The translations under genes were made by a program, and so were the position numbers. A stretch of 64,000 bases of DNA from Streptomyces iranensis (lineage in GTDB: Bacteria; Actinomycetota; Actinomycetes; Streptomycetales; Streptomycetaceae): contig NZ_JAGGLR010000029.1 in NCBI RefSeq assembly GCF_017874715.1, forward strand, positions 117,556 through 181,555. The letters run 5' to 3'. The notes beneath the pieces are model-generated. The model did no database searches. It was not told the origin of the DNA and saw only the letters and a list, made by a program, of their open reading frames with translations. Positions 8,637 through 16,604 of the stretch are shown piece by piece (the stretch's first letter is position 1; each line of letters begins with the position of its first letter).

Positions 8637-9575
8637 ATGGACCATCTCGCGACGGCCGCCCTCGGCGCGACGCTGGTGTGCGGCGCGCTGGGCGTCGTGG
8701 GCGTGCACACCTACGTCCGCGGCAAGGAGCAGCAGCGCGCGCTGATCGACCGGCTGTCGGAGACCGGCCCGCTGCCGGGCACCGCCCGCGCGCGCCGCTT
8801 CTCGGGCGTCGACCGGCGGCTGCGCACCACCTCCCTGGGCCGGAAGCTGGAGCTGCGGCTGGCGGCCACCGGGCTGGAGATCACCCCGGGGGAGTTCTTC
8901 GTCTACACGGCGGGGGCGGCGGCCGGGCTGTGGCTGATCGCGGCGTCCTTCCTCGCGGCGTTCTTCGGCCCGATAGCGGCGGTGGTGGCCGTGTGGGGGT
9001 CCTTCGCGTTCCTCAGCTGGCAGCGCCAGAAGCGGATAGAGCGCTTCATCAACCAACTGCCCGAGCTGTCGCGGATCCTGGCCAACGCCACCCAGGCCGG
9101 GCTGGCGCTGCGCACCGCGCTCGGCATGGCGGCGGACGAGATGGAGGCGCCGGCGGGCGAGGAGCTGGCCAAGGTCGCGGCCAAGCTGGCCGTCGGCCAC
9201 TCGATCGACGACGCGCTGGAGGAGCTGGCCGAGCGGCTGCCGTCCCGGGAGCTGGTGGTGCTGGTCACCACGCTGGTGCTGTCCAACCGCGCGGGCGGGA
9301 CCGTGGTCAGCTCGCTGCGCAACCTCACCCAGACGCTGGAGGAGCGCAAGGAGACCCGGCGGGAGGTGCGCACCCAGCTCTCGCAGGTGACCGTCACCGC
9401 CTATGTCGTACCGCTGCTGGGGATCGGGACGCTGCTGCTGATGAACCGGATCTCGGCCGGTTCACTGGACCGGATGACCTCGTCCTTCTGGGGGCAGGCG
9501 GCGGTGGTCGTGGCCTTCTGCCTGTACGGGATCGGCTTCTTCCTCATCCGCCGCATGTCCAAGATCGACGTCTAG
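8637..9575 (+). CDS. tadB: Tad inner-membrane platform protein TadB
   Basis: Polytopic GspF-type platform protein, 312 aa. An N-terminal membrane helix (residues about 3-23) is followed by a cytoplasmic stretch, a hydrophobic pair (about 85-125), the T2SSF domain (RFINQLPELSRILANATQAG, then GHSIDDALEELAERLPSREL) and C-terminal helices. It pairs with TadC downstream to form the membrane platform for CpaF. ATG 8637 has GGAGG about 10 nt upstream. The gene is separated from tadC by 53 nt. Confidence 0.92.
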   Translation: MDHLATAALGATLVCGALGVVGVHTYVRGKEQQRALIDRLSETGPLPGTARARRFSGVDRRLRTTSLGRKLELRLAATGLEITPGEFFVYTAGAAAGLWLIAASFLAAFFGPIAAVVAVWGSFAFLSWQRQKRIERFINQLPELSRILANATQAGLALRTALGMAADEMEAPAGEELAKVAAKLAVGHSIDDALEELAERLPSRELVVLVTTLVLSNRAGGTVVSSLRNLTQTLEERKETRREVRTQLSQVTVTAYVVPLLGIGTLLLMNRISAGSLDRMTSSFWGQAAVVVAFCLYGIGFFLIRRMSKIDV

Positions 9576-9628
9576 GACCGTCCGAGACCGACGTACGAGC
9601 GAATCCAGGTAGAGGGGACTTGAGGGAG

Positions 9629-10516
9629 ATGGCACTGCTGCTGGCGCTGGCGGCCGGTCTCGCGGTGGCGGGCATCGCCTACGGCATCACGCTGTACCGC
9701 AGCGAGGCCAAGCTGCCCAGCGATCTGGCGGTGGCCCTGGAGGTCGGCTCCAGCCGGACGACCGTGGTCGGGTCGGCCGTCGACCGGCTGGGCATGCGCT
9801 ACGCCCCGCTGGTGCTGCGGCTGATGGGCGAGAAGCGGGTGGCCCGGGTCCGCCGCCGGATCGATCTGGCGGGCAACCCGGGCGGTCTGACAGTGGATCG
9901 CTACGCGGCCCGGCGGGCGGTCTACGGGGCGCTCGGCTTCGTCGGGGCGCTGGTGATGCTGCTCAAGGGTCAAGTCCTGCTGGCGCTGCTGCTGGTGGCG
10001 TTCGGCCTGTTCTGGATCGAGGTGGGCATCTGGGCGGCGGTGCGCGAGCGCAAGGACGCGATCGAGCGGACGTTGCCGGACTTTCTGGATGTTCTGGCCG
10101 TCGTGGTGAGCGCCGGTTTGAGCTTCCGTCAGGCCCTGGACCGGGTCGCCGAGAAGTACGAGGGCCCCTGGGCGGATGAACTTCGCATCACACTTCGGCA
10201 AATGGACATGGGAGTCAGCCGCCGTCAGGCGTTCGAGGAACTACGTAAACGTAATGACTCGGAACAGGTCGCACAGTTCGTCACCGCCCTTCAGCAGGGC
10301 GAGGAGCTGGGCGCTCCGATTGTCGAGACATTGATCGCCATTGCGAACGACATGCGCCGTACGGACGCACAGAACGCCCGGCGGCGCGCGGCCCGCGCGG
10401 TGCCGAAGGCGACCATGGTCATCACGACCTTCATGGTGCCCGGGACCATGGTGTTGCTCGTTGCGGGGTTCTTCATCGGCTCGGGCACCGACTTCGGCTC
10501 GGTGACCGGGGACTGA
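9629..10516 (+). CDS. tadC: Tad inner-membrane platform protein TadC
   Basis: Second GspF-type platform subunit, 295 aa. The N-terminal membrane helix starts at residue 1 (MALLLALAAGLAVAG). A T2SSF domain follows (RTLPDFLDVLAVVVSAGLSF, EGPWADELRITLRQMDMGVS, QQGEELGAPIVETLIAIAND), then a last helix (MVLLVAGFFIGSG). ATG 9629 was chosen; a TTG nine nt upstream in frame is possible. The gene ends the first half of the pilus operon; a 274-nt gap with hairpins precedes the pilin gene. Confidence 0.92.
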   Translation: MALLLALAAGLAVAGIAYGITLYRSEAKLPSDLAVALEVGSSRTTVVGSAVDRLGMRYAPLVLRLMGEKRVARVRRRIDLAGNPGGLTVDRYAARRAVYGALGFVGALVMLLKGQVLLALLLVAFGLFWIEVGIWAAVRERKDAIERTLPDFLDVLAVVVSAGLSFRQALDRVAEKYEGPWADELRITLRQMDMGVSRRQAFEELRKRNDSEQVAQFVTALQQGEELGAPIVETLIAIANDMRRTDAQNARRRAARAVPKATMVITTFMVPGTMVLLVAGFFIGSGTDFGSVTGD

Positions 10517-10790
10517 CGGTCTCTTTTAGGTGAAGCTCCTTCGCGGTTGCAATTGAATGTGGGACAGTCTTCGACGGAGAACTCCTCGGTGCGGGAGGGG
10601 GTGAGACGGATGCGCGGTCGGGGTTGGCGGTCACGTCCACGGTTCGAACGTGGTGAACGGGGAAGGCAATGCTTCCTGGGGCACTGTTCCGAGACGGCTG
10701 TTTCGGCGTACTTTGCTCGTGTCGCGAGCGACACCACGGGGGTTGAGTCGCCGGACCACACAGGGACGGCAGCCCATGGAGGGGAACACA
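10517..10790 (+). promoter_or_regulatory. Structured leader upstream of the Flp pilin gene
   Basis: A 274-nt gap between tadC and flp contains at least two small inverted repeats, GGAAGGCAATGCTTCC near 10660 and GTGTCGCGAGCGACAC near 10720. TTGCAATTGAATG near 10547 is relatively AT-rich and could be part of a promoter, but no clear -10 is seen. The gap suggests separate transcription or processing that lets the pilin be made in excess of the machine. Confidence 0.4.
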
Positions 10791-10955
10791 ATGGGGAAGC
10801 GCGTCATGCGGAACGATCGGGGGCAGACCTCGATCGAATATTTGGGGATCATCGCCGTGGTGGTCGCCATCGTCCTGGTTGTGTCGAGCACGGACATCGG
10901 CAGCGAGATCGCAAACGCCATCTCCAACAAGGTCGCACAGGTCGTCGGCATCTGA
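10791..10955 (+). CDS. flp: Flp-family major pilin
   Basis: A 54-aa prepilin. A short basic leader MGKRVMRNDRG is followed by QTSIEYLGIIAVVVAIVLVV. Prepilin peptidase is expected to cut after Gly11, leaving Glu at +5 and Tyr at +6, the Flp hallmark, and then a hydrophobic assembly helix. The mature pilin would be about 43 aa, typical for Flp. The start at ATG 10791 has GGAGGGGA 5 nt upstream; longer upstream frames lack this. TadG follows after 8 nt. Confidence 0.93.
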   Translation: MGKRVMRNDRGQTSIEYLGIIAVVVAIVLVVSSTDIGSEIANAISNKVAQVVGI

Positions 10956-10963
10956 CCGGTCCC

Positions 10964-11671
10964 GTGACAGCGCGCCGAGATCTCAGGAGCGACGCGGGGC
11001 AGGCATTTCCGATCTACATCACGGCGGTGGCGGGCCTGCTCTTCCTGGCGCTCGCCCTCTTCGCCGTCGGCCAGGCCGGAGCCACCCGCAACGGCGGACA
11101 GACCGCCGCCGACGCGGCGGCCCTCGCGGCCGCCCAGGACTACCGCGACCAACTGCGCAAGGGGTTCCTGGAGGCGATCGGAAACGGCAGCGCATGGGAC
11201 GACCTGCTGGACGGACGGGGGCTGGGCGGCACCAACGCCTGTGATCAGGCGCAGTGGTTCGCCGACCAGAACGGGGCGGATGTGACCGACTGCCGCGGGC
11301 CCGACTTCCTGCCGACGTCCTTCACCGTCACCGTGAAGACGCACAAGCCCGTGGGCAAGACCGTCATCCCCGGCACGGAGAGCCAGTACGGGGAGGCGAC
11401 GGCCAAGGCGGTCGTCACCCCGCGGTGTACGGCCGGGCCGCCCGCCCCGCCGACCGAGCGGCCCGACGGCGGCGGTAAGGACGACGGCGGTAAGGACGAC
11501 GACGGTAAGGACGACGACGGTAAGGGCGGGGACGGCGGTAAGGACGACGGCAAGGACGACAAGCCGCCCATCGACCTCCTCTGCGACGGAACCGACCTGA
11601 CCATCGACCCGACGCGTCTCGATCTCTTCCCCGACGCCAAGGATCTCTTCTCCGTGCACCTGGCCGACTGA
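10964..11671 (+). CDS. TadG-like pilus protein with Lys/Asp/Gly repeats
   Basis: A 235-aa protein with a TadG-type N-terminus: SDAGQAFPIYITAVAGLLFLALALFAVGQ (residues about 9-38) is a membrane helix followed by GGQTAADAAALAAAQDYRDQ, the usual TadE/G sequence. It lacks Glu at +5, so processing by prepilin peptidase is doubtful. Near residues 165-200 is a stretch of KDDGGKDDDGK-type repeats of very acidic and basic character, followed by a conserved-looking end with a Cys. GTG 10964 lies 8 nt after the pilin stop. Probably an extracytoplasmic minor pilus component. Confidence 0.8.
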   Translation: MTARRDLRSDAGQAFPIYITAVAGLLFLALALFAVGQAGATRNGGQTAADAAALAAAQDYRDQLRKGFLEAIGNGSAWDDLLDGRGLGGTNACDQAQWFADQNGADVTDCRGPDFLPTSFTVTVKTHKPVGKTVIPGTESQYGEATAKAVVTPRCTAGPPAPPTERPDGGGKDDGGKDDDGKDDDGKGGDGGKDDGKDDKPPIDLLCDGTDLTIDPTRLDLFPDAKDLFSVHLAD

Positions 11672-11710
11672 CGAGCGAACGAAGAGCAGAAGAGCAAAGG
11701 ACAGCGAGCG

Positions 11711-12292
11711 ATGAGCATTCGGCACACGACGAAGGCCCGGAGGGGGGCCGCCGCGACGGCGCTCGCCGCGGCCCTGGCCCTCGCCGTGGCCGGGTGCGGC
11801 AACGGCGACGGCGACAAGAAGCCCGACGACGCCGCGGACCGGACGTCGACCGCGGGCAAGGACGACGGCGACGAGCAGGAGCCCGCGGCGGACTCCTCCA
11901 AGACCATCGGCGAGATGAAGGGGCCCGGCGGGGTCGTCGTCACCCTGCACTCCGCGGTGCGCGACGACGGCGGGTTCGTGACCGTCAACGCCACCGTCAC
12001 GAACCACGGCAGCCAGCTCTTCACCGCGTTCGCCTGGCGCTCGCAGGAGACCGACGTGAAGCCCAGCCCGTCCGTCTCGGGAGCATCCCTCATCGACGGG
12101 AAGGGCAAGAAGCGCTATCTCGTCCTGAGGGACACCGACGGCCAGTGCCTGTGCACCACGGGGCTCTCCGGGATCAAGCCCAATGAGAGCCGCCCGCTGT
12201 TCGCGCAGTTCCCGGCCCCGCCGAAGAGCGTCAAGGAAATCGACTTCCAGATCCCGACCATGCCGTCCGTCAGCATCACCCTCTCCGGGTGA
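11711..12292 (+). CDS. Secreted lipoprotein associated with the Tad locus
   Basis: A 193-aa predicted lipoprotein. The basic N-terminus and hydrophobic core end in the lipobox AVAGC with Cys29 as the lipidated residue, followed by a charged linker rich in Asp and Lys (about 30-70). The folded part (about 75-193) reads like an immunoglobulin-type beta domain (VVVTLHSAVRDDGGFVTVNA, ATVTNHG), with a Cys pair CLC. Its stop overlaps the GTG of the OmpA-like gene, so the two are translationally coupled. It might anchor or stabilise the pilus in the cell wall; this is an inference from position. Confidence 0.82.
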   Translation: MSIRHTTKARRGAAATALAAALALAVAGCGNGDGDKKPDDAADRTSTAGKDDGDEQEPAADSSKTIGEMKGPGGVVVTLHSAVRDDGGFVTVNATVTNHGSQLFTAFAWRSQETDVKPSPSVSGASLIDGKGKKRYLVLRDTDGQCLCTTGLSGIKPNESRPLFAQFPAPPKSVKEIDFQIPTMPSVSITLSG

Positions 12293-12933
12293 GCCGCGCC
12301 ATGACACCGCAGACGACGGCCCGCCCCGCGCGCCGCGGCCCCGTACTGGCCGCGCTGGCCTCCACCGCGCTCCTGGTCACCCTCACCGCCCCGGCGCCGC
12401 CCGCCCACGCGGACAGCGGCCCCGGCGCGCCCGCCGACACCACCCCGCCGACCAAGATCGACGCCAAGGACTCCGATCTGAAGATGCCCGAGGGTGCCAA
12501 GCTGGCGCCCGGCCGGGTCCTGGACATCAAGTCCGTGGTCGAGACGGACGACGGCGACGAGCGGCGGGAGGACACCAACGCCAAGGTGAAGTTCGCCCTC
12601 CAGGCCGAGGTGCTCTTCGGCAAGGACAGCGCGAAGCTGGGCGGCGACGCGCGGGCCCGGATCAAGGAGATCGCCTCCGAGGCCGAGCGGCAGAACGCCG
12701 AGAGCGTCCGCGTCTTCGGCTTCACCGACGACCTGGGCTCCGCGGGCCACGGCATCGTGCTGTCCAAGCAGCGGGCCAACGCGGTGCAGCAGGCGCTCGC
12801 CGAGGATCTCGACCCTTCCGTCAACTACGAGATCCGGGGCTACGGCGAGCAGTACCCGATCGCGGACAACGCGACCGAGGAGGGCCGCAAGCGCAACCGC
12901 CGGGTGGAGGTCAGCTTCCCCAGGACCGCCTGA
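12289..12933 (+). CDS. Secreted OmpA-family peptidoglycan-binding protein
   Basis: A 214-aa protein with a signal peptide ending near PAHA (about residue 37) and a C-terminal OmpA-like domain (about 100-214). The start of the domain is FALQAEVLFGKDSAKLGGDA, then GFTDDLGSAGHGIVLSKQRA and the end RKRNRRVEVSF, including the Asp and Arg that bind diaminopimelate. OmpA-like domains bind peptidoglycan non-covalently. The protein has no beta-barrel. It is the last gene of the Tad operon and could tether the pilus machine to the wall. The GTG at 12289 overlaps the previous stop; ATG 12301 is an alternative. Confidence 0.85.
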   Translation: MSRAMTPQTTARPARRGPVLAALASTALLVTLTAPAPPAHADSGPGAPADTTPPTKIDAKDSDLKMPEGAKLAPGRVLDIKSVVETDDGDERREDTNAKVKFALQAEVLFGKDSAKLGGDARARIKEIASEAERQNAESVRVFGFTDDLGSAGHGIVLSKQRANAVQQALAEDLDPSVNYEIRGYGEQYPIADNATEEGRKRNRRVEVSFPRTA

Positions 12934-12958
12934 CCTGCGGGGCGGCGCCCGCCGGACT

Positions 12959-13216
12959 TTCCCCTCCCCGCCCCTTCCCGAAACCGGGGCTTCGCCCCAG
13001 ACCCCGGCCCGTGCTGTGTCCCTTCGCCCGCGACTCCGGACCCGGGGCTCTGCCCCAGATCCCGGCCCGGGGCTCCGCCCCTGACCCCTGGCCCGGGGCT
13101 TCGCCCCTTCCCGCGGTGTCGGTATGCGGCTCCGCCGGGTGGTGGGGGTCTCCGCGCTCAGACCTCGGGGGTCTGGGGCGGAGCCCCCGGGTATCGGGAA
13201 GGGGCGGGGAGGGGAA
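12959..13216. repeat. 23-nt perfect inverted repeat enclosing GGGGCT(T/C)CGCCCC hairpins
   Basis: The gap between the OmpA-like gene and the permease holds a 23-nt inverted repeat: 12959-12981 and 13194-13216 are exact complements (TTCCCCTCCCCGCCCCTTCC + CGA). Between the arms are several CCGGGGCTTCGCCCC-type hairpins, a family of GC-rich palindromes common in Streptomyces intergenic DNA. They may end transcription from the Tad operon. No gene is supported here. Confidence 0.8.
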
Positions 13217-13306
13217 GAGCCCGCCGCAGGCGTACCGCTGAGCGGGGCCGCGGTGCCCGATGCCGCATCATGGGTGTGTTGATCGCACCCTTCGCCGGAG
13301 TCTGTT

Positions 13307-14569
13307 CTGAGTACCGCCGTCGCCGAGACCCTTGCCGTCGTCCTGCTCCTCGGCGTACTGGCTTTCGCGGTGGTACGGCCCCGGGGCCTGCCGGAAGTGG
13401 CCGCGGCCGTGCCCGCCGCCGGGATCGTGGTGGCCATCGGGGCGGTCTCGCCCGCACGGGCCTGGGCGGAGGCCCGGGAACTGCTGCCCGTTGTGGGCTT
13501 TCTGGCCGCCGTACTGCTGCTGGCCCGGATGTGCGCGGACGAGGGGCTCTTCGAGGCGGCGGGGCAGGCCGTGGCGCGGGCCTGCGCGGGGCGTACGGAC
13601 CGGCTCCTGGGCGGGGTGTTCGCCGTCGCGGCCGCCGTCACCGCCGTGCTGAGCCTGGACGCCACCGTGGTGCTGCTCACGCCGGTGGTGTTCGCCACGG
13701 CGGCCCGGCTCGGGGCGCGGTCCCGGCCGCATGTGTACGCCTGCGCCCATCTGTCGAACTCGGCGTCCCTGCTCCTCCCGGTCTCCAACCTCACCAATCT
13801 GCTCGCCCTGGAGGCCGGCGGGGTCTCCTTCACCCGGTTCGCCTTGCTGATGGGGCCCGCCTGGCTGGTGACCATCGGCATCGAGTACCTGGTCTTCCGC
13901 CGCTTCTTCGCCGACGATCTGGCCGCAGGGACCAGTGAGCCCCCGCCCGCCGACTGGCCCCGGGTGCCGGTCTTCGCGGTGACCGTGCTGCTGCTGACCC
14001 TCGCCGGGTTCGTCGGGACCTCGCTGGCGGGCCTCGACCCCCAGTGGGCCGCCTGGGCGGGCGCTCTCGTGCTCACCGTAAGAGCGCTGCGGCGCGGCCG
14101 GGCGACCGTAAGGGAGGCGGTCGGCGCGACCGGGCCGCTGTTCTGCCTGTTCGTGCTGGCGCTCGGGGTGGTGGTCCAGGCCGTGCTGGCGGGTGGCCTC
14201 CAGGAGGCGCTGGGGGAGGTGCTGCCCACCGGGGCGAGCCTGCCCGCGCTGCTGGGGATCGCGGCGGTCGCGGCGGTGCTGGCCAACTTGATCAACAATC
14301 TGCCCGCCGTGCTGGCGCTGCTGCCGATCGCCTCCGGGGGCGGCCCCGGGCCCGTGCTCGCCGTACTGATCGGCGTCAACCTTGGCCCCAACCTCACCTA
14401 TGTCGGCTCCCTGGCCACCCTGCTGTGGCGGCGCATAGTCCACCGCCACGACCCGGAGACCGGCTCCGACCTGGGGGTTTTCACCCGCCTGGGGCTGCTG
14501 ACCGCACCGGCGACCGTGGTGGCCGCGACGGCGGCGATGTGGGCGATGCTGAGGGTCACCGGAAGCTGA
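13307..14569 (+). CDS. ArsB/NhaD-type (SLC13-like) membrane transporter
   Basis: A polytopic membrane protein of about 420 aa in the ion-transporter superfamily of ArsB, NhaD and SLC13. Hydrophobic helices fill its length, with two related halves; SLDATVVLLTPVVFATA and ANLINNLPAVLALLP are the paired re-entrant motifs of this superfamily. GVNLGPNLTYVGSLATLLW lies near the end. The substrate cannot be told. No ATG, GTG or TTG precedes the first membrane segment in frame: the first such codon (GTG 13370) would cut off the first helix. CTG at 13307, six nt after GGAG, gives a natural start (STAVAETLAVVLLLGVLAF), so a CTG start is proposed. Confidence 0.78.
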   Translation: MSTAVAETLAVVLLLGVLAFAVVRPRGLPEVAAAVPAAGIVVAIGAVSPARAWAEARELLPVVGFLAAVLLLARMCADEGLFEAAGQAVARACAGRTDRLLGGVFAVAAAVTAVLSLDATVVLLTPVVFATAARLGARSRPHVYACAHLSNSASLLLPVSNLTNLLALEAGGVSFTRFALLMGPAWLVTIGIEYLVFRRFFADDLAAGTSEPPPADWPRVPVFAVTVLLLTLAGFVGTSLAGLDPQWAAWAGALVLTVRALRRGRATVREAVGATGPLFCLFVLALGVVVQAVLAGGLQEALGEVLPTGASLPALLGIAAVAAVLANLINNLPAVLALLPIASGGGPGPVLAVLIGVNLGPNLTYVGSLATLLWRRIVHRHDPETGSDLGVFTRLGLLTAPATVVAATAAMWAMLRVTGS

Positions 14570-14633
14570 CGGTCACCGGAAGCTGAGGGTCACCGGAAGC
14601 GGAGGCTCACCGGAAGCAGAGGCTCGCCGAAAG
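14549..14633. repeat. Five 17-bp tandem repeats across the transporter stop codon
   Basis: CTGAGGGTCACCGGAAG units at 14549, 14566, 14583, 14600 and 14617 have an exact 17-bp period with few changes. The first two overlap the end of the transporter gene; the rest are non-coding. Because 17 is not a multiple of three, copy-number changes would alter the C-terminus. Confidence 0.85.
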
Positions 14634-14636
14634 CGG

Positions 14637-14677
14637 AGGGGCCGCCGCCGCGACGGTTCGTCGCGGCGACGGCCCCT
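14637..14677. terminator. Bidirectional hairpin between transporter and cold-shock gene
   Basis: AGGGGCCGCCGCCGCGA pairs with TCGCGGCGACGGCCCCT around a short loop (17-bp stem, one mismatch). It lies between convergent genes and probably serves both. Confidence 0.75.
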
Positions 14678-14710
14678 CACCCTGCTGTCAGGACCCGACA
14701 GGGCCTGACG

Positions 14711-15121
14711 TCAGGATTCGATCCAGTTGTGCGCCTGGGCGATCTCGATGACCCGCCTGCGCACCTGCTTGATCTGGTCGGCGGTCAGACTGCCGCCCAC
14801 CTCGACCAGCGCCTCGGTGAGCTCCTGCCGGAACTCGGCGACCGACAGCACATCGCACATGGTGTCGTCGCCGTCCGGACCGGCGGAGGGCCGTACGACC
14901 GGCACCGGTGCGGCACGCTCGACGACGCGCACCTCGGAGGCCTTGGGCCCCTTGTCGCCGTACTCGGGAACGAACCGCACCTTGGACCCGGGCTGGAACA
15001 GGTGCTTCTCGTCCAGCAGGTCATTGGCGTGCATAAAGACGTCCTCGCCACCGTCGTCCGGAGCGATGAAGCCGTAGCCGCGGAACTCGTCGAAACGCAG
15101 AATCTTGCCCGTGGTCGTCAC
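14711..15121 (-). CDS. Cold-shock domain protein with C-terminal extension
   Basis: Single-stranded nucleic-acid-binding protein of 136 aa. The cold-shock domain fills residues 1-66, with the RNP1-like FRGYGFIAPDDG and RNP2-like EDVFMHANDL motifs. A Pro/Val linker and a helical tail (VAEFRQELTEALVEVGGSL, ending in AHNWIES) follow. Standard CspA proteins are about 67 aa; this is double that, a form common in actinomycetes. The start is GTG at 15121. The upstream DNA is a short repeat, TAGGGG TAGGGG TAG. Likely an RNA chaperone or transcription antiterminator. Confidence 0.9.
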   Translation of the reverse strand: MTTTGKILRFDEFRGYGFIAPDDGGEDVFMHANDLLDEKHLFQPGSKVRFVPEYGDKGPKASEVRVVERAAPVPVVRPSAGPDGDDTMCDVLSVAEFRQELTEALVEVGGSLTADQIKQVRRRVIEIAQAHNWIES

Positions 15122-15225
15122 CGTGCTACCCCTACCCCTATACCTCTACCTCGATGATCTCGACCGCGATCGAGGGTGTCCCGACCATGACCGATCGAGG
15201 GTGCCCCAACCATGGCACCGAGACG

Positions 15226-15696
15226 TCAGCGTACAGAAGAGGGCGGCGGCGCTGAAGGGCCGGGGGCGATCACGACGCGCACGCCCCGCCGCACGCCCCA
15301 GCGCTCCAACGCGCCCGCCTCCGCCTCCAGCACATGGCGGGACCGCAGCCGGGGCCGCCCGAGCCGCCCGGGGCGCAGGGTGTGGACGTCCAGGACGGTG
15401 AGCCGCCGGTCCAGATAGGCGACGTCGATGGCGAACCGCATCCGGAAGGTGTGCACCCCGCTCGCCGGGGTGAGCAGGAGCGCGCCGGTCAGCCCGTCCC
15501 GGCCGAGCAGCCCGCGGGCGCGGGCGCGGTAGGAGGCGGCGATGGTGAGCGGAATGCCCTCCGCGCGCCCCGCGCTGCCCGCCACGCCCCCCGGGTCCTC
15601 CTTCGCGCCGTTCGAGCCGCCACCCGGGCCGCCGTCCGCGCCGTCGGCGCCGCCCACCACGCGCAGCGTCCCCGTACCGTCCCGCCAGCGGCCCAT
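15226..15696 (-). CDS. DUF192 family protein
   Basis: A 156-aa protein with a DUF192 domain over most of its C-terminal two thirds: ARARGLLGRDGLTGALLLTP, then VHTFRMRFAIDVAYLDRRL and an ending ALERWGVRRGVRVVI. DUF192 proteins are small beta-barrel proteins of unknown function, often near secretion or surface genes. The N-terminal 45 residues are Gly-rich and divergent. ATG 15696 was chosen with an AGGGGG sequence upstream. It is divergent from the prepilin peptidase gene, 84 nt apart, so they share a promoter region; a link to the pilus is possible. Confidence 0.83.
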   Translation of the reverse strand: MGRWRDGTGTLRVVGGADGADGGPGGGSNGAKEDPGGVAGSAGRAEGIPLTIAASYRARARGLLGRDGLTGALLLTPASGVHTFRMRFAIDVAYLDRRLTVLDVHTLRPGRLGRPRLRSRHVLEAEAGALERWGVRRGVRVVIAPGPSAPPPSSVR

Positions 15697-15780
15697 GACC
15701 CGCGCCCCCTTCGCCCGTTCCACGCCGTCCGCCCGTCCCGGCAGTGTTCCACCGGCCGGGCGCTTCCGTAGGCTCGGCCC

Positions 15781-16527
15781 GTGCAACCGCTGCTGATCGT
15801 GATGGCCGCCGCGTACGGCGCGGCCGCCGGGCTGCTCGTACCGCGCCCGCTCTACCGGCTGGCCGTCGAGCCGGAGGAGCCCTGGCGCGGCGCCTGTCCG
15901 CGCGGGCACGCGCTCACCGGCCCGGCGCGCGGCTGGCTGGGCCCCGCCCGCTGCGCCGGCTGCCGGGACGGCGAGCGGGACTACGGGACGGGCCCGGTGC
16001 TCGGCGCCGTGCTCACCGCGCTGGTGTGCGCGGGCCTGGCGGCGGCCGTCGGCGCGCGCCCTGAGCTGGCCGTGTGGCTGCTGCTGGTGCCGCTCGGGGT
16101 GCTGCTCACGGCCGTGGACCTGGCGGTCAACCGGCTGCCGGACGTCCTCACCCTGCCCATGGCGGGCGGGGCCGCGGCGCTGCTCGGCGCGGCGGCGCTG
16201 CTGCCGCACAGCGCCGGGTCCTGGCCGCGGGCGCTGCTGGGCGGCGCGGTGCTGGGCGGGGCGTATCTGGTGCTGTTCCTGATCAGCCCGAGCGGGATGG
16301 GGTTCGGCGACGTCAAGCTGGCGCTGACCCTCGGGGTCGCACTGGGCTGGTACGGCTGGGACGTGCTCTTCGTGGGCGCCCTCGCCGGGCTGCTGCTTGG
16401 CTCCTGCTGCGCCGTGGGCCTGGTGCTGACCCGGCGGGCCGGGCGGCGGACCGCGATGGCCTTCGGCCCGTTCATGATCCTCGGGGCGGGCGCCGGACTG
16501 GTGCTGGGGGCGCTCGGCGCCGGATGA
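15781..16527 (+). CDS. Type IV prepilin peptidase (A24 family), probable TadV/CpaA function
   Basis: An integral-membrane aspartyl protease of 248 aa, expected to remove leaders from Flp pilin and the pseudopilins of the nearby Tad locus. The two catalytic aspartates are visible in LTAVDLAVNRLPD and GMGFGDVKLAL. The N-terminal part has Cys residues (GACPRGH and ARCAGC) as in the zinc-binding region of larger prepilin peptidases, but it is shortened, so N-methylation is doubtful. About eight hydrophobic helices are seen. The start is GTG 15781. The gene lies about 3 kb from the rest of the Tad genes, and no other prepilin peptidase is in the window. Confidence 0.9.
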   Translation: MQPLLIVMAAAYGAAAGLLVPRPLYRLAVEPEEPWRGACPRGHALTGPARGWLGPARCAGCRDGERDYGTGPVLGAVLTALVCAGLAAAVGARPELAVWLLLVPLGVLLTAVDLAVNRLPDVLTLPMAGGAAALLGAAALLPHSAGSWPRALLGGAVLGGAYLVLFLISPSGMGFGDVKLALTLGVALGWYGWDVLFVGALAGLLLGSCCAVGLVLTRRAGRRTAMAFGPFMILGAGAGLVLGALGAG

Positions 16528-16604
16528 CATCGGCGCGCGGAGGGCCCGCCCCGCCGAGATGCATGGACATCCCCTCACGAAGCGTTATGGTGGAAACCCC
16601 CCCT

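Noticed and set aside
12959..13216. Small genes in the GC-rich gap
   Set aside because: All open frames there follow the palindromes and lack ribosome-binding sites and sensible composition.
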